Below, one piece after another: positions 1 through 7,688 of a DNA stretch of 24,319 bases. A program made the translations under genes and the position numbers. The notes below the pieces were generated by a model. The model saw nothing but the letters and a program-made list of their open reading frames with translations. It was not told the origin of the DNA and did not search any database. Source of the DNA: Eubacterium sp. CAG:248 (GTDB lineage Bacteria > Bacillota > Clostridia > Lachnospirales > Lachnospiraceae); contig FR886217.1 in assembly GCA_000436475.1 (NCBI GenBank), positions 1-24,319 of the forward strand. The letters run 5' to 3'. The stretch's first letter is position 1, and each line of letters opens with the position of its first letter.

Positions 1-27
1 TGCTCTAGCCAACTGAGCTATCTCGCC
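1..27 (-). tRNA. tRNA, 5' part only (cut by window edge)
   Basis: Read on the minus strand, the edge holds a tRNA 5' half: a seven-base acceptor strand GGCGAGA, then TA, then a D-stem GCTC closed by GAGC around a D-loop with the usual GG. The anticodon lies outside the window, so the amino acid cannot be read; an elongator Met or Phe tRNA would fit this D-arm. It lies 41 bases downstream of tRNA-Val and is probably in the same transcript. Confidence 0.8.
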
Positions 28-68
28 ACAAAAGAAAATATATAATATATTAGAACTTTCGTTCTAAA

Positions 69-141
69 TGGGACCTACAGGGCTCGAACCTGTGACCCTC
101 TGCTTGTAAGGCAGATGCTCTCCCAGCTGAGCTAAGATCCC
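69..141 (-). tRNA. tRNA-Val (anticodon TAC)
   Basis: The minus strand gives a full cloverleaf. The acceptor arm GGGATCT pairs with AGGTCCC with one G-U pair. The D-stem is GCTC/GAGC. The anticodon stem TCTGC/GCAGA closes the loop CTTACAA, so the anticodon is TAC (Val). The T-arm has a normal TTCGAGC loop. The discriminator is A and no CCA is encoded. It is the first tRNA of a minus-strand operon whose promoter lies at 183-212. Confidence 0.96.
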
Positions 142-182
142 GTTCGTTTGTTTGCATTTTGTCTCACGCAAACTGCTTCGCT

Positions 183-212
183 ATTATAATATTAAAATGC
201 ACTAGTTGTCAA
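183..212 (-). promoter_or_regulatory. Sigma-A-type promoter of the tRNA-Val operon
   Basis: On the minus strand there is a perfect -35 box TTGACA (207-212) and a perfect -10 box TATAAT (183-188) separated by 18 bases. The -10 box lies about 41 bases upstream of the tRNA 5' end, the right distance for a short processed leader. Confidence 0.8.
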
Positions 213-333
213 CACTTTTTTTGAAAAAAATTTAAAAAATATTAACTTTTTTAAATTTAAACAATGAAGTGTACAAGTTGCATAAAAAATGTACATTAAA
301 CTTGTGATAATAGGCAAAAATACATAAAAGGAC

Positions 334-530
334 TTGAAAAAATAAAACATATATGCTATTTTATAACTACCATTACAAATACTTTTTACAAGATTTTATT
401 TTCATATTGAATTCTAGTTTCTAACAAAGATTAGAATTCTCCCTCCTTTCATCATAATGGTATATAATTCCATTGTGAGTATTATTTTTCTCCCCTGCGA
501 TCTTAAAGATAAAGATTGCAGGGGCTTTTA
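334..530 (+). ncRNA. Candidate small RNA with C-rich segment
   Basis: A promoter-like pair TTGAAA (334-339) and TATTTT (357-362) with a 17-base spacer would start a transcript near 369. It would carry an inverted repeat (GAATTCTA 409-416 with TAGAATTC 432-439), an unpaired C-rich stretch CTCCCTCCTTTC (439-450), a weak hairpin (456-474) and end at the terminator 492-530. There is no ORF with a ribosome binding site. The C-rich stretch is complementary to Shine-Dalgarno sequences, as in known Gram-positive C-rich regulatory RNAs. The existence of the transcript is inference. Confidence 0.35.
492..530 (+). terminator. Rho-independent terminator hairpin
   Basis: The arms CCCCTGCGATCTT (492-504) and AAGATTGCAGGGG (512-524) form a 13-bp stem with one G-U pair and a 7-base loop, followed by CTTTTA. 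It ends no recognised gene, which is why a small RNA is proposed upstream. Confidence 0.75.
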
Positions 531-579
531 AAATGTTTCTAATCAATTTCAATTATTCCAATTTATTTCAACTGTCAAT

Positions 580-627
580 AATTCCAATCTCCAATTTATT
601 TCCAATTCCAATCTCCAATGTAATTCC
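580..627. repeat. Two-copy 24-bp tandem repeat
   Basis: The 16-base core AATTCCAATCTCCAAT occurs at 580-595 and again at 604-619, exactly 24 bases apart, and the intervening 8 bases are similar. Degenerate pieces of the same motif extend leftward to about 541. It lies just upstream of the exporter promoter. Confidence 0.75.
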
Positions 628-629
628 AC

Positions 630-695
630 TTGACACATCACATAAAAATGAGATAAATTATTAATAAAAGGTTTGAATAAACTAACATGTGTTAG
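630..695 (+). promoter_or_regulatory. Candidate promoter and operator of the ABC exporter operon
   Basis: A perfect -35 box TTGACA (630-635) is followed after 16 bases by GATAAA (652-657), which would start transcription near 665. Just downstream is a perfect palindrome CTAACA-TG-TGTTAG (682-695), placed where a bound repressor would block transcription. The regulator is unknown. Confidence 0.45.
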
Positions 696-820
696 AGTTA
701 CACATCCTAAAATAGTCTCATACAACCGTCAATATTTAAAAGTATGAAATTATTAAATAAGTGGTGGGATATAATTCTGACAGATTATTAAATTATTTAA
801 ATAAAGGATGGATAAATAAT

Positions 821-2545
821 ATGATAAAAAAACGTCTGGTACAGATAGTACCTGATAGCAAAAAATACATAGCGGGTAATGTGTTGTTTCAATGGATAGC
901 TCTTATATCGAACATAGTTTTTATGACTATGATAACGTCTTTTATAGCAACACTTGCAGTAACAAAGGATACAGGGGATTTAAAACAAAGAATATTACAG
1001 CTTGCGGCAGTTTCGGCTGTATGTTTTTTGATTCGTTTCATATGCAATATATTTTCAGCAAGAATGAGTTATAAATCATCTAAGACGGTAAAGAAAACAT
1101 TAAGGAATCTTATATATGAAAAGCTGTTAAGATTGGGGGCTTCATATAATGAAAAGATAAAGACATCAGAGCTTGTGCAGATAACGGTAGAAGGTGTAGA
1201 CCAGCTTGAAACATACTTTGGTGCATATCTTCCGCAGTTTTTTTATGCAATGCTGGCACCACTGACACTTTTTGTATATGTATGCACCATAAATGTTACA
1301 TCAGCAGTTATTCTTCTTATATGCGTACCTTTGATACCCATATCTATAGCAGCAGTCCAGACATGGGCAAAAAAGCTGCTATCTAAGTATTGGGATCAGT
1401 ATACAGCACTTGGTGATACATTTTTAGAGAATCTGCAGGGACTTACAACTCTTAAGATATACCAGGCGGATGAATATAAGAACAGTCAGATGAATGAAGA
1501 GTCGGAAAAGTTTAGAAAAATCACAATGAAGGTGCTGACAATGCAGCTGAATTCTATTTCTATTATGGATTTCGTTGCATATGGAGGTGCTGCACTTGGA
1601 CTTATTGTATCCGTACTTCAGTTCAGAAGTGGACATATAGATATGGCAGGCTGTCTGCTTATTATTCTTTTATCAGCAGACTTTTTTATACCTATGAGAC
1701 AGCTCGGGTCATTTTTTCATATAGCTATGAATGGAATGGCTGCAAGTGATAAGATATTTCATTTTCTTGATATGAAAGAAAGTGAGAAGGGGAATCAGGA
1801 GTTTCCGGACAATCATAATATAAGCTTTAGAAATGTGCAGTTTGCGTATGAAACACAAAGACCAATATTAAAAAATATTAATGTTGAATGTCCGATGGGA
1901 AGCTTTACTGCAATAGTAGGAGAGAGTGGATGTGGTAAGTCTACATTTGCTGGTATTCTTACAAAAAAGAATGAAAATTTTGGAGGAAGCATAACTATAG
2001 GTGGAGTAAGGCTTTCAGATATAAGCGAAAAATCATTAATGGAAAATGTTACGTACATAAGTCACCAGAGTTATATGTTTAAAGGAACTATAAGAGATAA
2101 TCTGCGCATGTCAGATTCTGATGCTGCAGATGATAAAATGTGGGAAGTCTTAAGACATGTAAAGCTTGATGGTTATATAAAAGAGCAGGGTGGCCTTGAT
2201 ATGAAACTTAATGAGCAGGCATCTAACCTGTCGGGTGGACAGAGACAGAGACTGGCACTTGCAAGGGCACTTATGCGTGATAACAGTGTATATATATTTG
2301 ATGAGGCGACATCTAATATAGATGTTGAGAGCGAGGATGATATTATGGCAGAGGTTCATAATCTTGCCAGAACAAAAACGGTTATTCTTATATCACATCG
2401 TCTTGCTAATGTTGTTAAAGCTGACAATATATATGTGTTTAGCGATGGATATGTAGCTGAATGTGGAAAACATGAAGCACTTCTTGAAAAAAATGGTATA
2501 TATGCCAGCTTGTGGAATACACAGTGTGAAATGGAAAATATATAA
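821..2545 (+). CDS. ABC exporter half-transporter, CydD-like (permease-ATPase fusion)
   Basis: This is a 574-residue exporter half-transporter with an N-terminal membrane domain of about six helices (residues 18-320) fused to a C-terminal nucleotide-binding domain. Walker A is GESGCGKST near residue 367, the signature is LSGGQ near 470, Walker B is VYIFDEATSN near 489, and the H-loop is ISHR. All catalytic residues look intact. The reading frame can be extended to a GTG at 761, but the ATG at 821 has AAAGGA upstream and gives a normal N-terminus. The next gene is a second half-transporter 25 bases downstream, so the two probably form a heterodimer. CydDC of E. coli exports cysteine and glutathione, and these genes resemble that family, but no cydAB oxidase is present here. 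The substrate is therefore uncertain; other small amphipathic molecules or peptides are possible. Confidence 0.88.
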   Translation: MIKKRLVQIVPDSKKYIAGNVLFQWIALISNIVFMTMITSFIATLAVTKDTGDLKQRILQLAAVSAVCFLIRFICNIFSARMSYKSSKTVKKTLRNLIYEKLLRLGASYNEKIKTSELVQITVEGVDQLETYFGAYLPQFFYAMLAPLTLFVYVCTINVTSAVILLICVPLIPISIAAVQTWAKKLLSKYWDQYTALGDTFLENLQGLTTLKIYQADEYKNSQMNEESEKFRKITMKVLTMQLNSISIMDFVAYGGAALGLIVSVLQFRSGHIDMAGCLLIILLSADFFIPMRQLGSFFHIAMNGMAASDKIFHFLDMKESEKGNQEFPDNHNISFRNVQFAYETQRPILKNINVECPMGSFTAIVGESGCGKSTFAGILTKKNENFGGSITIGGVRLSDISEKSLMENVTYISHQSYMFKGTIRDNLRMSDSDAADDKMWEVLRHVKLDGYIKEQGGLDMKLNEQASNLSGGQRQRLALARALMRDNSVYIFDEATSNIDVESEDDIMAEVHNLARTKTVILISHRLANVVKADNIYVFSDGYVAECGKHEALLEKNGIYASLWNTQCEMENI

Positions 2546-2570
2546 AACGTGTATAGAAATGAGGATTAGT

Positions 2571-4241
2571 ATGAATAATGAGATAAAGAGACGTAGTGGA
2601 TTAACTGTTATGTTAAGACTTATAGGACTTGTTAAGCCACTTACAGGATATATGATTATAGCTATATTTATGGGTCTTGCAGGTCATCTGTGTGCCTCCT
2701 TTATAACGATATTTGGAGGATATGCAATACTTGATGCTTCTGGTTATGATACAGGTTTATCACTTAATGTTATATTTATAAGTGTTATTGTTTTTGCACT
2801 TGTAAGGGCTGGATTTCGATATGCAGAACAGTCATGCAATCATTTTATAGCATTCAGATTGTTAGCTATTATAAGAGATAAGGTGTTTAAAGCGTTAAGA
2901 AACTTGTGTCCTGCAAAGCTTGAGGGCAGGGACAGGGGAAATCTCATATCGGTTATAACATCAGATATAGAGCTTCTTGAGGTGTTTTATGCACATACAA
3001 TATCACCAATAGCAATTGCTGTTTTGTATACAGTTATAATGTGTGTGTATATAGGTTCATTTCACTGGATATTAGCAGTAGTTGCTCTTGTTGCTTATAT
3101 TGTGACAGGTGTAGTTATACCGCTTTTGGCATCAAAGGCTGGTGGCGATGATGGCATGGTTTATCGTACAAAGTCAGGTGAGCTTAGCAGCTTTGTGCTG
3201 GATAGCTTAAGAGGCGTGCAGCAGATAATACAGTATGGTTTTGGAAATAAAAGGCTTAATGCCATGAATATGCAGACTGATGAACTTTCAGAGTATTCCA
3301 GACGTATGAAAGATAAGGCTGGTATTAATACAGCAGTTACTAATGTATGTATACTTGTGTTTGATATCATAATGTTGTTTACAGGGGCTTTTCTTTATGC
3401 TTGTGGAAGTATAGGCTTTGATGGAGTACTTCTTACATCAATAGCTCTATTTTCATCGTTTGGACCAGCTGTTGCATTGGCATCACTTGGAAGCACATTG
3501 CAAAGCACATTTGCAGCAGGAAACAGAGTGTTAAATATACTTGATGAAAATCCGGTTGTTGATGAGGTTTCTGGAGAGGAAAATGCTGTTTTTGATGGGA
3601 TAAGTTCAGAAAATGTTACATTTTCATATGATGATGAAAAGATACTGGATGATTTTTCTATAAATATATTAAAAGGTGAAGTTACAGGAATAGTTGGAAA
3701 GAGTGGTAGTGGAAAGTCAACGCTTCTTAAACTTTTTATGAGATTCTGGGATACAGATAGTGGAACAATAAGCATAGGAAAGCGCGATATAAGGACTGTT
3801 AATACTAATGACCTTAGAAACATGGAAAGCTATATGACACAGGATACTCATCTTTTCTGTGACAGTATCAGAAATAATATAAGAATAGCAAGGCTTGATG
3901 CGACTGATGAGGATATAGAAAATGCCTGCAAAAGGGCATCAATACACAATTTTATAATGACACTTTCTAAAGGATATGACACTCCTGTTGGTGAGCTTGG
4001 TGATACACTTTCTGGTGGTGAAAAACAAAGAATAGGTCTTGCAAGAGTGTTTTTGCATGATTCAGACCTGGTGCTTTTAGATGAACCAACAAGCAACCTC
4101 GACAGCCTGAATGAAGCGGTTATACTTAAGTCAATAGCTAAGGAAAGAAATGATAAGACGGTTGTGCTTGTATCTCATAGACAGTCTACGATGAGAATAG
4201 CTGACAGGACATATTCGGTTGAGCGCGGAAGAGTAAGTTAG
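2571..4241 (+). CDS. ABC exporter half-transporter, CydC-like (permease-ATPase fusion)
   Basis: This is the 556-residue partner of the preceding gene. The membrane domain occupies roughly residues 15-310. In the nucleotide-binding domain, Walker A GKSGSGKST lies near residue 376, the signature LSGGE near 480, then Walker B LVLLDEPTSN and the H-loop VSHR. Both ATP sites of the proposed heterodimer therefore look competent. The frame is open upstream to 2463, inside the previous gene, but the ATG at 2571 is preceded by TGAGGA at a 5-base spacing in the context AGAAATGAGGATTAGT, a leader also seen before other starts in this window. A hairpin at 4254-4279 follows the stop, although the next gene begins soon after. 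The thiol-exporter assignment is by family resemblance only. Confidence 0.87.
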   Translation: MNNEIKRRSGLTVMLRLIGLVKPLTGYMIIAIFMGLAGHLCASFITIFGGYAILDASGYDTGLSLNVIFISVIVFALVRAGFRYAEQSCNHFIAFRLLAIIRDKVFKALRNLCPAKLEGRDRGNLISVITSDIELLEVFYAHTISPIAIAVLYTVIMCVYIGSFHWILAVVALVAYIVTGVVIPLLASKAGGDDGMVYRTKSGELSSFVLDSLRGVQQIIQYGFGNKRLNAMNMQTDELSEYSRRMKDKAGINTAVTNVCILVFDIIMLFTGAFLYACGSIGFDGVLLTSIALFSSFGPAVALASLGSTLQSTFAAGNRVLNILDENPVVDEVSGEENAVFDGISSENVTFSYDDEKILDDFSINILKGEVTGIVGKSGSGKSTLLKLFMRFWDTDSGTISIGKRDIRTVNTNDLRNMESYMTQDTHLFCDSIRNNIRIARLDATDEDIENACKRASIHNFIMTLSKGYDTPVGELGDTLSGGEKQRIGLARVFLHDSDLVLLDEPTSNLDSLNEAVILKSIAKERNDKTVVLVSHRQSTMRIADRTYSVERGRVS

Positions 4242-4253
4242 ATGATATGATAT

Positions 4254-4279
4254 AAAGCCAGAGTTAAAGCTCTGGCTTT
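4254..4279 (+). terminator. Hairpin after the ABC exporter pair
   Basis: AAAGCCAGAG (4254-4263) pairs perfectly with CTCTGGCTTT (4270-4279) around a 6-base loop. The only T-run is the three Ts ending the stem, so it may be a weak terminator or attenuator that reduces expression of the downstream YgbA-family gene. Confidence 0.55.
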
Positions 4280-4308
4280 GCTGATATAGAGTGAAAGAGG
4301 TATGTAAG

Positions 4309-4659
4309 ATGAAAAGAAAAAATACAGATATTAACAGAAAACGTGAACAGGAAAAAGAGATGGTCACGCAGATGATACAACTGTATTGCCGTGGTAATCA
4401 TCATACAGGAAGCCTTATGTGCAGTGAGTGTCAGAAACTGGCAGAATATGCCAGTATGAGAAGCGATAAATGTCCATTTATGGAAACAAAGACATTTTGT
4501 TCTAATTGTAAGGTGCATTGCTATAAGCCTGATATGAGGGATAAGATTAAAGCGGTTATGCGATATTCAGGTCCAAGGATGATATTACATCATCCTGTAG
4601 CAGCAGTAAGACACCTGATATTGACGAAAAGAGAAAAAAGACAGCTGGATAAGAAGTGA
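4309..4659 (+). CDS. YgbA-family (nitrous oxide-stimulated promoter family) protein
   Basis: This is a small basic cysteine-rich protein of 116 residues. It matches the YgbA_NO family pattern: HHTGSLMCSECQKLAEYA, then CPFMETKTFCSNCKVHCY, then VMRYSGPRMILHHP. The ordered cysteines and histidines suggest a metal site. The ATG at 4309 is preceded by AAAGAGG at an 8-base spacing; a GTG at 4291 in the same frame is less likely. In enterobacteria ygbA belongs to the NsrR nitric-oxide regulon, and its biochemical role is unsettled as far as I know. Its position after a CydDC-like exporter fits a shared thiol or nitrosative-stress theme, but that link is inference. Confidence 0.85.
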   Translation: MKRKNTDINRKREQEKEMVTQMIQLYCRGNHHTGSLMCSECQKLAEYASMRSDKCPFMETKTFCSNCKVHCYKPDMRDKIKAVMRYSGPRMILHHPVAAVRHLILTKREKRQLDKK

Positions 4660-4817
4660 TGCTGGATGTATCAAGGTGATAGTGCGATAAAATACAAACA
4701 TATAATAATGCTATGTTTATTAATATGTGCTTGTAAATGTTATAAAAATGTGTTTTACTTATAAAGATAAGAATAAATTTGAAAATATACGATATCATAG
4801 AAAGGTATGGTTAGCAT

Positions 4818-5369
4818 ATGAGAGTTGGACTGGGTTATGATGTTCACAAATTAGTTGAAAATAGAAAACTTATCCTTGGCGGCGTGGAGATACCATATGA
4901 GAAGGGACTTCTTGGACATTCAGATGCTGATGTACTTCTTCATGCTATCATGGATGCACTCCTTGGTGCAGCAGCACTTGGAGATATAGGAAAGCATTTC
5001 CCGGATTCTGATGACAGATACAAGGGAATATCAAGCATGAAGCTTTTAGAGCATGTTGGTGCGCTTCTTGATGAGAATAATTATATTATAGAGAATATAG
5101 ATGCAACTATTATTGCACAGAGACCTAAGATGCGTCCGTATATAGACACTATGCGTGAGAATATAGCAAAGACGCTTAAGCTTGATATTAACCAGGTGAA
5201 TATCAAAGCAACAACAGAAGAAGGACTTGGATTCACAGGGACAGGAGAAGGTATATCATCACAGGCTATATGCAGTCTTGTTTCAGTGTCTAATTATATA
5301 TATGGTGATTCTGATATGACAAACTGTTGCAGCGGCTGTAACGGATGTGCTGCAAAAAGAGAAGTATAA
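4818..5369 (+). CDS. ispF: 2-C-methyl-D-erythritol 2,4-cyclodiphosphate synthase with Cys-rich tail
   Basis: IspF converts CDP-methylerythritol 2-phosphate to the cyclic diphosphate in the non-mevalonate isoprenoid pathway. The zinc ligands Asp8, His10 (GYDVH) and His42 (GHSDADVLLH) are all present, as is the late motif GLGFTGTGEGI. The usual length is near 157-160 residues; this protein has 183. The extra C-terminal segment contains Cys170, Cys171, Cys174 and Cys177 in a CCxxCxxC arrangement followed by a basic end. The tail is in frame and the gene is otherwise normal. In Bacillus ispF precedes gltX and cysE; here cysE follows directly, without gltX. Confidence 0.95.
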   Translation: MRVGLGYDVHKLVENRKLILGGVEIPYEKGLLGHSDADVLLHAIMDALLGAAALGDIGKHFPDSDDRYKGISSMKLLEHVGALLDENNYIIENIDATIIAQRPKMRPYIDTMRENIAKTLKLDINQVNIKATTEEGLGFTGTGEGISSQAICSLVSVSNYIYGDSDMTNCCSGCNGCAAKREV

Positions 5370-5484
5370 AGAACATAAATATACAACAGCATATCTGAGA
5401 TAAAATACTACTTTTGTTATGTGTGGTGCAGGGTAGACTATGCTTAAAAGTTATATTACGTAAGAATATGAGGAATATTATTTT

Positions 5485-5513
5485 TAGACCTTTTAGCACT
5501 CACATCATATAAT
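5485..5513 (+). promoter_or_regulatory. Candidate promoter of the cysE operon
   Basis: TAGACC (5485-5490) and a perfect TATAAT (5508-5513) are 17 bases apart, 39 bases before the cysE start. The preceding gap was checked for a T-box leader because cysE-cysS is a common T-box target, but the conserved GGGTGG-type antiterminator sequence was not found. Confidence 0.5.
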
Positions 5514-5551
5514 GAATTAAGACCATATGAATAGTTAGGAAGTTATCAGAT

Positions 5552-6226
5552 ATGAAATATTTAGATTTTATAAAGCAGGAAATGGCTGTGATTATGGATA
5601 GGGATCCAGCTATCAAGACTAAGATGGAGGTGTTTCTTTATCCTAGTTTCTGGGCGTTGTTAAAGTATAGAAAAGCTCATAAATTATATGAGAAAGGCCA
5701 TTTTTACAGAGCCAGGAGATTATCACAAAAGACTGCAAGAAAGACGGGTATAGAGATTCATCCAGGTGCTACAATAGGTGAAGGATTGTTTATTGATCAT
5801 GGACATGGTGTTGTTATTGGTGAGACCACTATTATCGGGGATAATGTAACACTTTACCAGGGAGTAACTCTTGGTGGAACTGGTAAAGAGCAGGGCAAGA
5901 GACACCCGACACTTGGAAGCAATATTATGATAGGTGCAGGTGCAAAGGTACTTGGTTCTGTTACTATAGGTGACAACTGTAAGATAGGTGCAGGTTCAGT
6001 TGTTGTAAAGGATGTTCCAGCGAATTCTACAGTAGTTGGTGTTCCAGGCAGAATTGTTATAAGGGATAATGTAAGGGTTGAAACTGATCTTGATCAGATA
6101 CACCTCCCAGATCCGGTTATGAACGAGATAGAAAAGCTTAGGGAACAGAATCAGAAGTTAAAGAAGCGGCTTGCCAAGCTTGAGAATTCGGTTAATGAAT
6201 CAAGAAGAGATGAAGATGACGAGTAA
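5552..6226 (+). CDS. cysE: Serine O-acetyltransferase
   Basis: This enzyme acetylates serine from acetyl-CoA, the first step of cysteine synthesis. The 224-residue protein has an N-terminal helical part with the SAT pattern YPSFWALLKYR and then a left-handed beta-helix of hexapeptide repeats from about residue 68 to 175. The active-site loop reads DHGHGVVIGE (Asp82, His83, His85), followed by LYQGVTLGGTGK. The C-terminus from about residue 188 is a charged predicted coiled coil. AGGAAG lies 9 bases before the ATG. It is followed after 43 bases by cysS, so cysteine synthesis and charging are co-expressed, as in Bacillus. Confidence 0.96.
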   Translation: MKYLDFIKQEMAVIMDRDPAIKTKMEVFLYPSFWALLKYRKAHKLYEKGHFYRARRLSQKTARKTGIEIHPGATIGEGLFIDHGHGVVIGETTIIGDNVTLYQGVTLGGTGKEQGKRHPTLGSNIMIGAGAKVLGSVTIGDNCKIGAGSVVVKDVPANSTVVGVPGRIVIRDNVRVETDLDQIHLPDPVMNEIEKLREQNQKLKKRLAKLENSVNESRRDEDDE

Positions 6227-6269
6227 CATATAGGCAAGGATATATGTTATGCGTAGAAATGAGGATGTT

Positions 6270-7688
6270 ATGAAGATATATAATACACTTTCAAGACGTA
6301 AGGAAGAGTTTAAGCCTTTAGAAGAAGGAAAAGTTAAAATGTATGTATGCGGTCCTACTGTATACAATCTTATCCATATAGGAAATGCAAGACCTATGAT
6401 AGTGTTTGATACAGTAAGAAGATATCTGGAGTATAAAGGATATGATGTAAACTATGTATCAAACTTTACTGATGTAGATGACAAGATTATTAAAAGAGCT
6501 ATAGAAGAGGGCGTTACAGCAGAAGAAATATCTAAAAGATATATAGAAGAATGCAAGAAGGATATGGCAGGCATGAATATAAAGCCGGCTACAACCCATC
6601 CACTTGCCACTAAAGAAATAGATGGAATGATAAGCATGATCCAAACACTTGTCGATAAAGGTTATGCATACGAAAAGAATGGAACTGTATATTACAGAAC
6701 AAGAAAGTTTGAAGGTTATGGAAAGCTTTCTAAGAAGAATATAGATGATCTTGAAGCAGGACATAGAGATGATGCACATAAGCTTAAGGTTTCAGGTGAG
6801 GATGAGAAGGAAGATCCACTTGATTTCGTGTTATGGAAGCCTAAGAAGGACGGAGAGCCATACTGGGAATCACCATGGAGTGAGGGACGTCCAGGATGGC
6901 ATATAGAATGTTCTGTTATGGCAAAGAAGTATCTTGCAGATGAGATAGATATACATGCAGGAGGAGAGGATCTTATATTCCCACACCATGAGAATGAAAT
7001 AGCACAGTCAGAAGCTGCGAATGGTGTTCCTTTTGCAAAGTACTGGATGCATAATGCATTTCTTAATATAGATAACAAAAAGATGTCAAAGTCACTTGGA
7101 AACTTCTTTACAGTAAGAGATATAGCAAAAGAATATGACCTTCAGGTGTTAAGATTCTTTATGCTTTCTGCACATTACAGAAATCCGATTAATTTCAGCC
7201 ATGAGCTTATGGAATCAGCGAAGAATAGTCTTGACAGAATAGTGACATCAGTTATGAATCTTACACATCTTGAAAAGACAGCTGCTGATTTACCTATGAC
7301 AGATGAAGAACAGAAGGTGCTTGATTTAACAAAGGATATTTATAAGAAGTTTGAAGCAGCCATGGATGATGATTTTAATACAGCAGATGCTATATCAGCG
7401 GTATTTGAACTTGTAAAGCTGGCTAATTCCAACTCATCAGAGACTGATACAAAGGCTTATATTACAGCACTTAAGGAAAGCATAGTAAAGCTTGCAGACA
7501 TACTTGGCCTTAATGTTGTTAAGGAGGAAGAACTTCTTGATGAAGATGTGGAAGCGCTTATTAATGAAAGACAGCAGGCAAGAAAAGACAGAAACTTTGC
7601 AAGAGCTGATGAGATAAGAGATGAGCTTACTGCTAAGGGAATTGTTCTTGAAGATACAAGAGAAGGTGTCAGATGGAAGAGAGCATAA
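6270..7688 (+). CDS. cysS: Cysteinyl-tRNA synthetase
   Basis: This class I synthetase charges tRNA-Cys. From the chosen start it has 472 residues. The zinc-ligand cysteine and signature lie at CGPTVYN (Cys27), the HIGH motif is HIGN at 36-39, the second zinc region is GWHIECSVM followed by HAGGEDLIFPHHENE, and the KMSKS motif is KKMSKSLGN. The C-terminal helical domain is complete. An in-frame ATG at 6249 with AAGGA 8 bases upstream would add seven residues. I prefer 6270 because it follows AGAAATGAGGAT, the leader seen before other starts here, and gives the family's usual MKIYNTL beginning. The 3' end overlaps mrnC by 16 bases. Confidence 0.96.
   Translation: MKIYNTLSRRKEEFKPLEEGKVKMYVCGPTVYNLIHIGNARPMIVFDTVRRYLEYKGYDVNYVSNFTDVDDKIIKRAIEEGVTAEEISKRYIEECKKDMAGMNIKPATTHPLATKEIDGMISMIQTLVDKGYAYEKNGTVYYRTRKFEGYGKLSKKNIDDLEAGHRDDAHKLKVSGEDEKEDPLDFVLWKPKKDGEPYWESPWSEGRPGWHIECSVMAKKYLADEIDIHAGGEDLIFPHHENEIAQSEAANGVPFAKYWMHNAFLNIDNKKMSKSLGNFFTVRDIAKEYDLQVLRFFMLSAHYRNPINFSHELMESAKNSLDRIVTSVMNLTHLEKTAADLPMTDEEQKVLDLTKDIYKKFEAAMDDDFNTADAISAVFELVKLANSNSSETDTKAYITALKESIVKLADILGLNVVKEEELLDEDVEALINERQQARKDRNFARADEIRDELTAKGIVLEDTREGVRWKRA

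Larger units (their letters stand above)
142..820. other. Long gene-poor region between tRNA operon and ABC exporter
   Basis: No convincing gene was found in these 679 bases. From left to right it holds the tRNA promoter, AT-rich sequence with two TGTACA palindromes (near 272 and 290) inside a 7-bp inverted repeat, a possible small-RNA unit (334-530) ending in a strong hairpin, a 24-bp tandem repeat (580-627), and a promoter/operator candidate (630-695). A 24-codon ORF starting at 457 runs into the terminator, has no ribosome binding site, and is not called. Confidence 0.7.

Noticed and set aside
457..531. 24-codon ORF starting at ATG 457
   Set aside because: No ribosome binding site, and the frame runs through the terminator hairpin.
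761..820. GTG start 20 codons upstream of the first ABC gene
   Set aside because: No good ribosome binding site, and the ATG at 821 gives the expected N-terminus.
5370..5551. Possible Cys T-box riboswitch before cysE-cysS
   Set aside because: The gap length fits, but the conserved antiterminator sequence and a terminator with a T-run were not found; an ordinary promoter is present instead.
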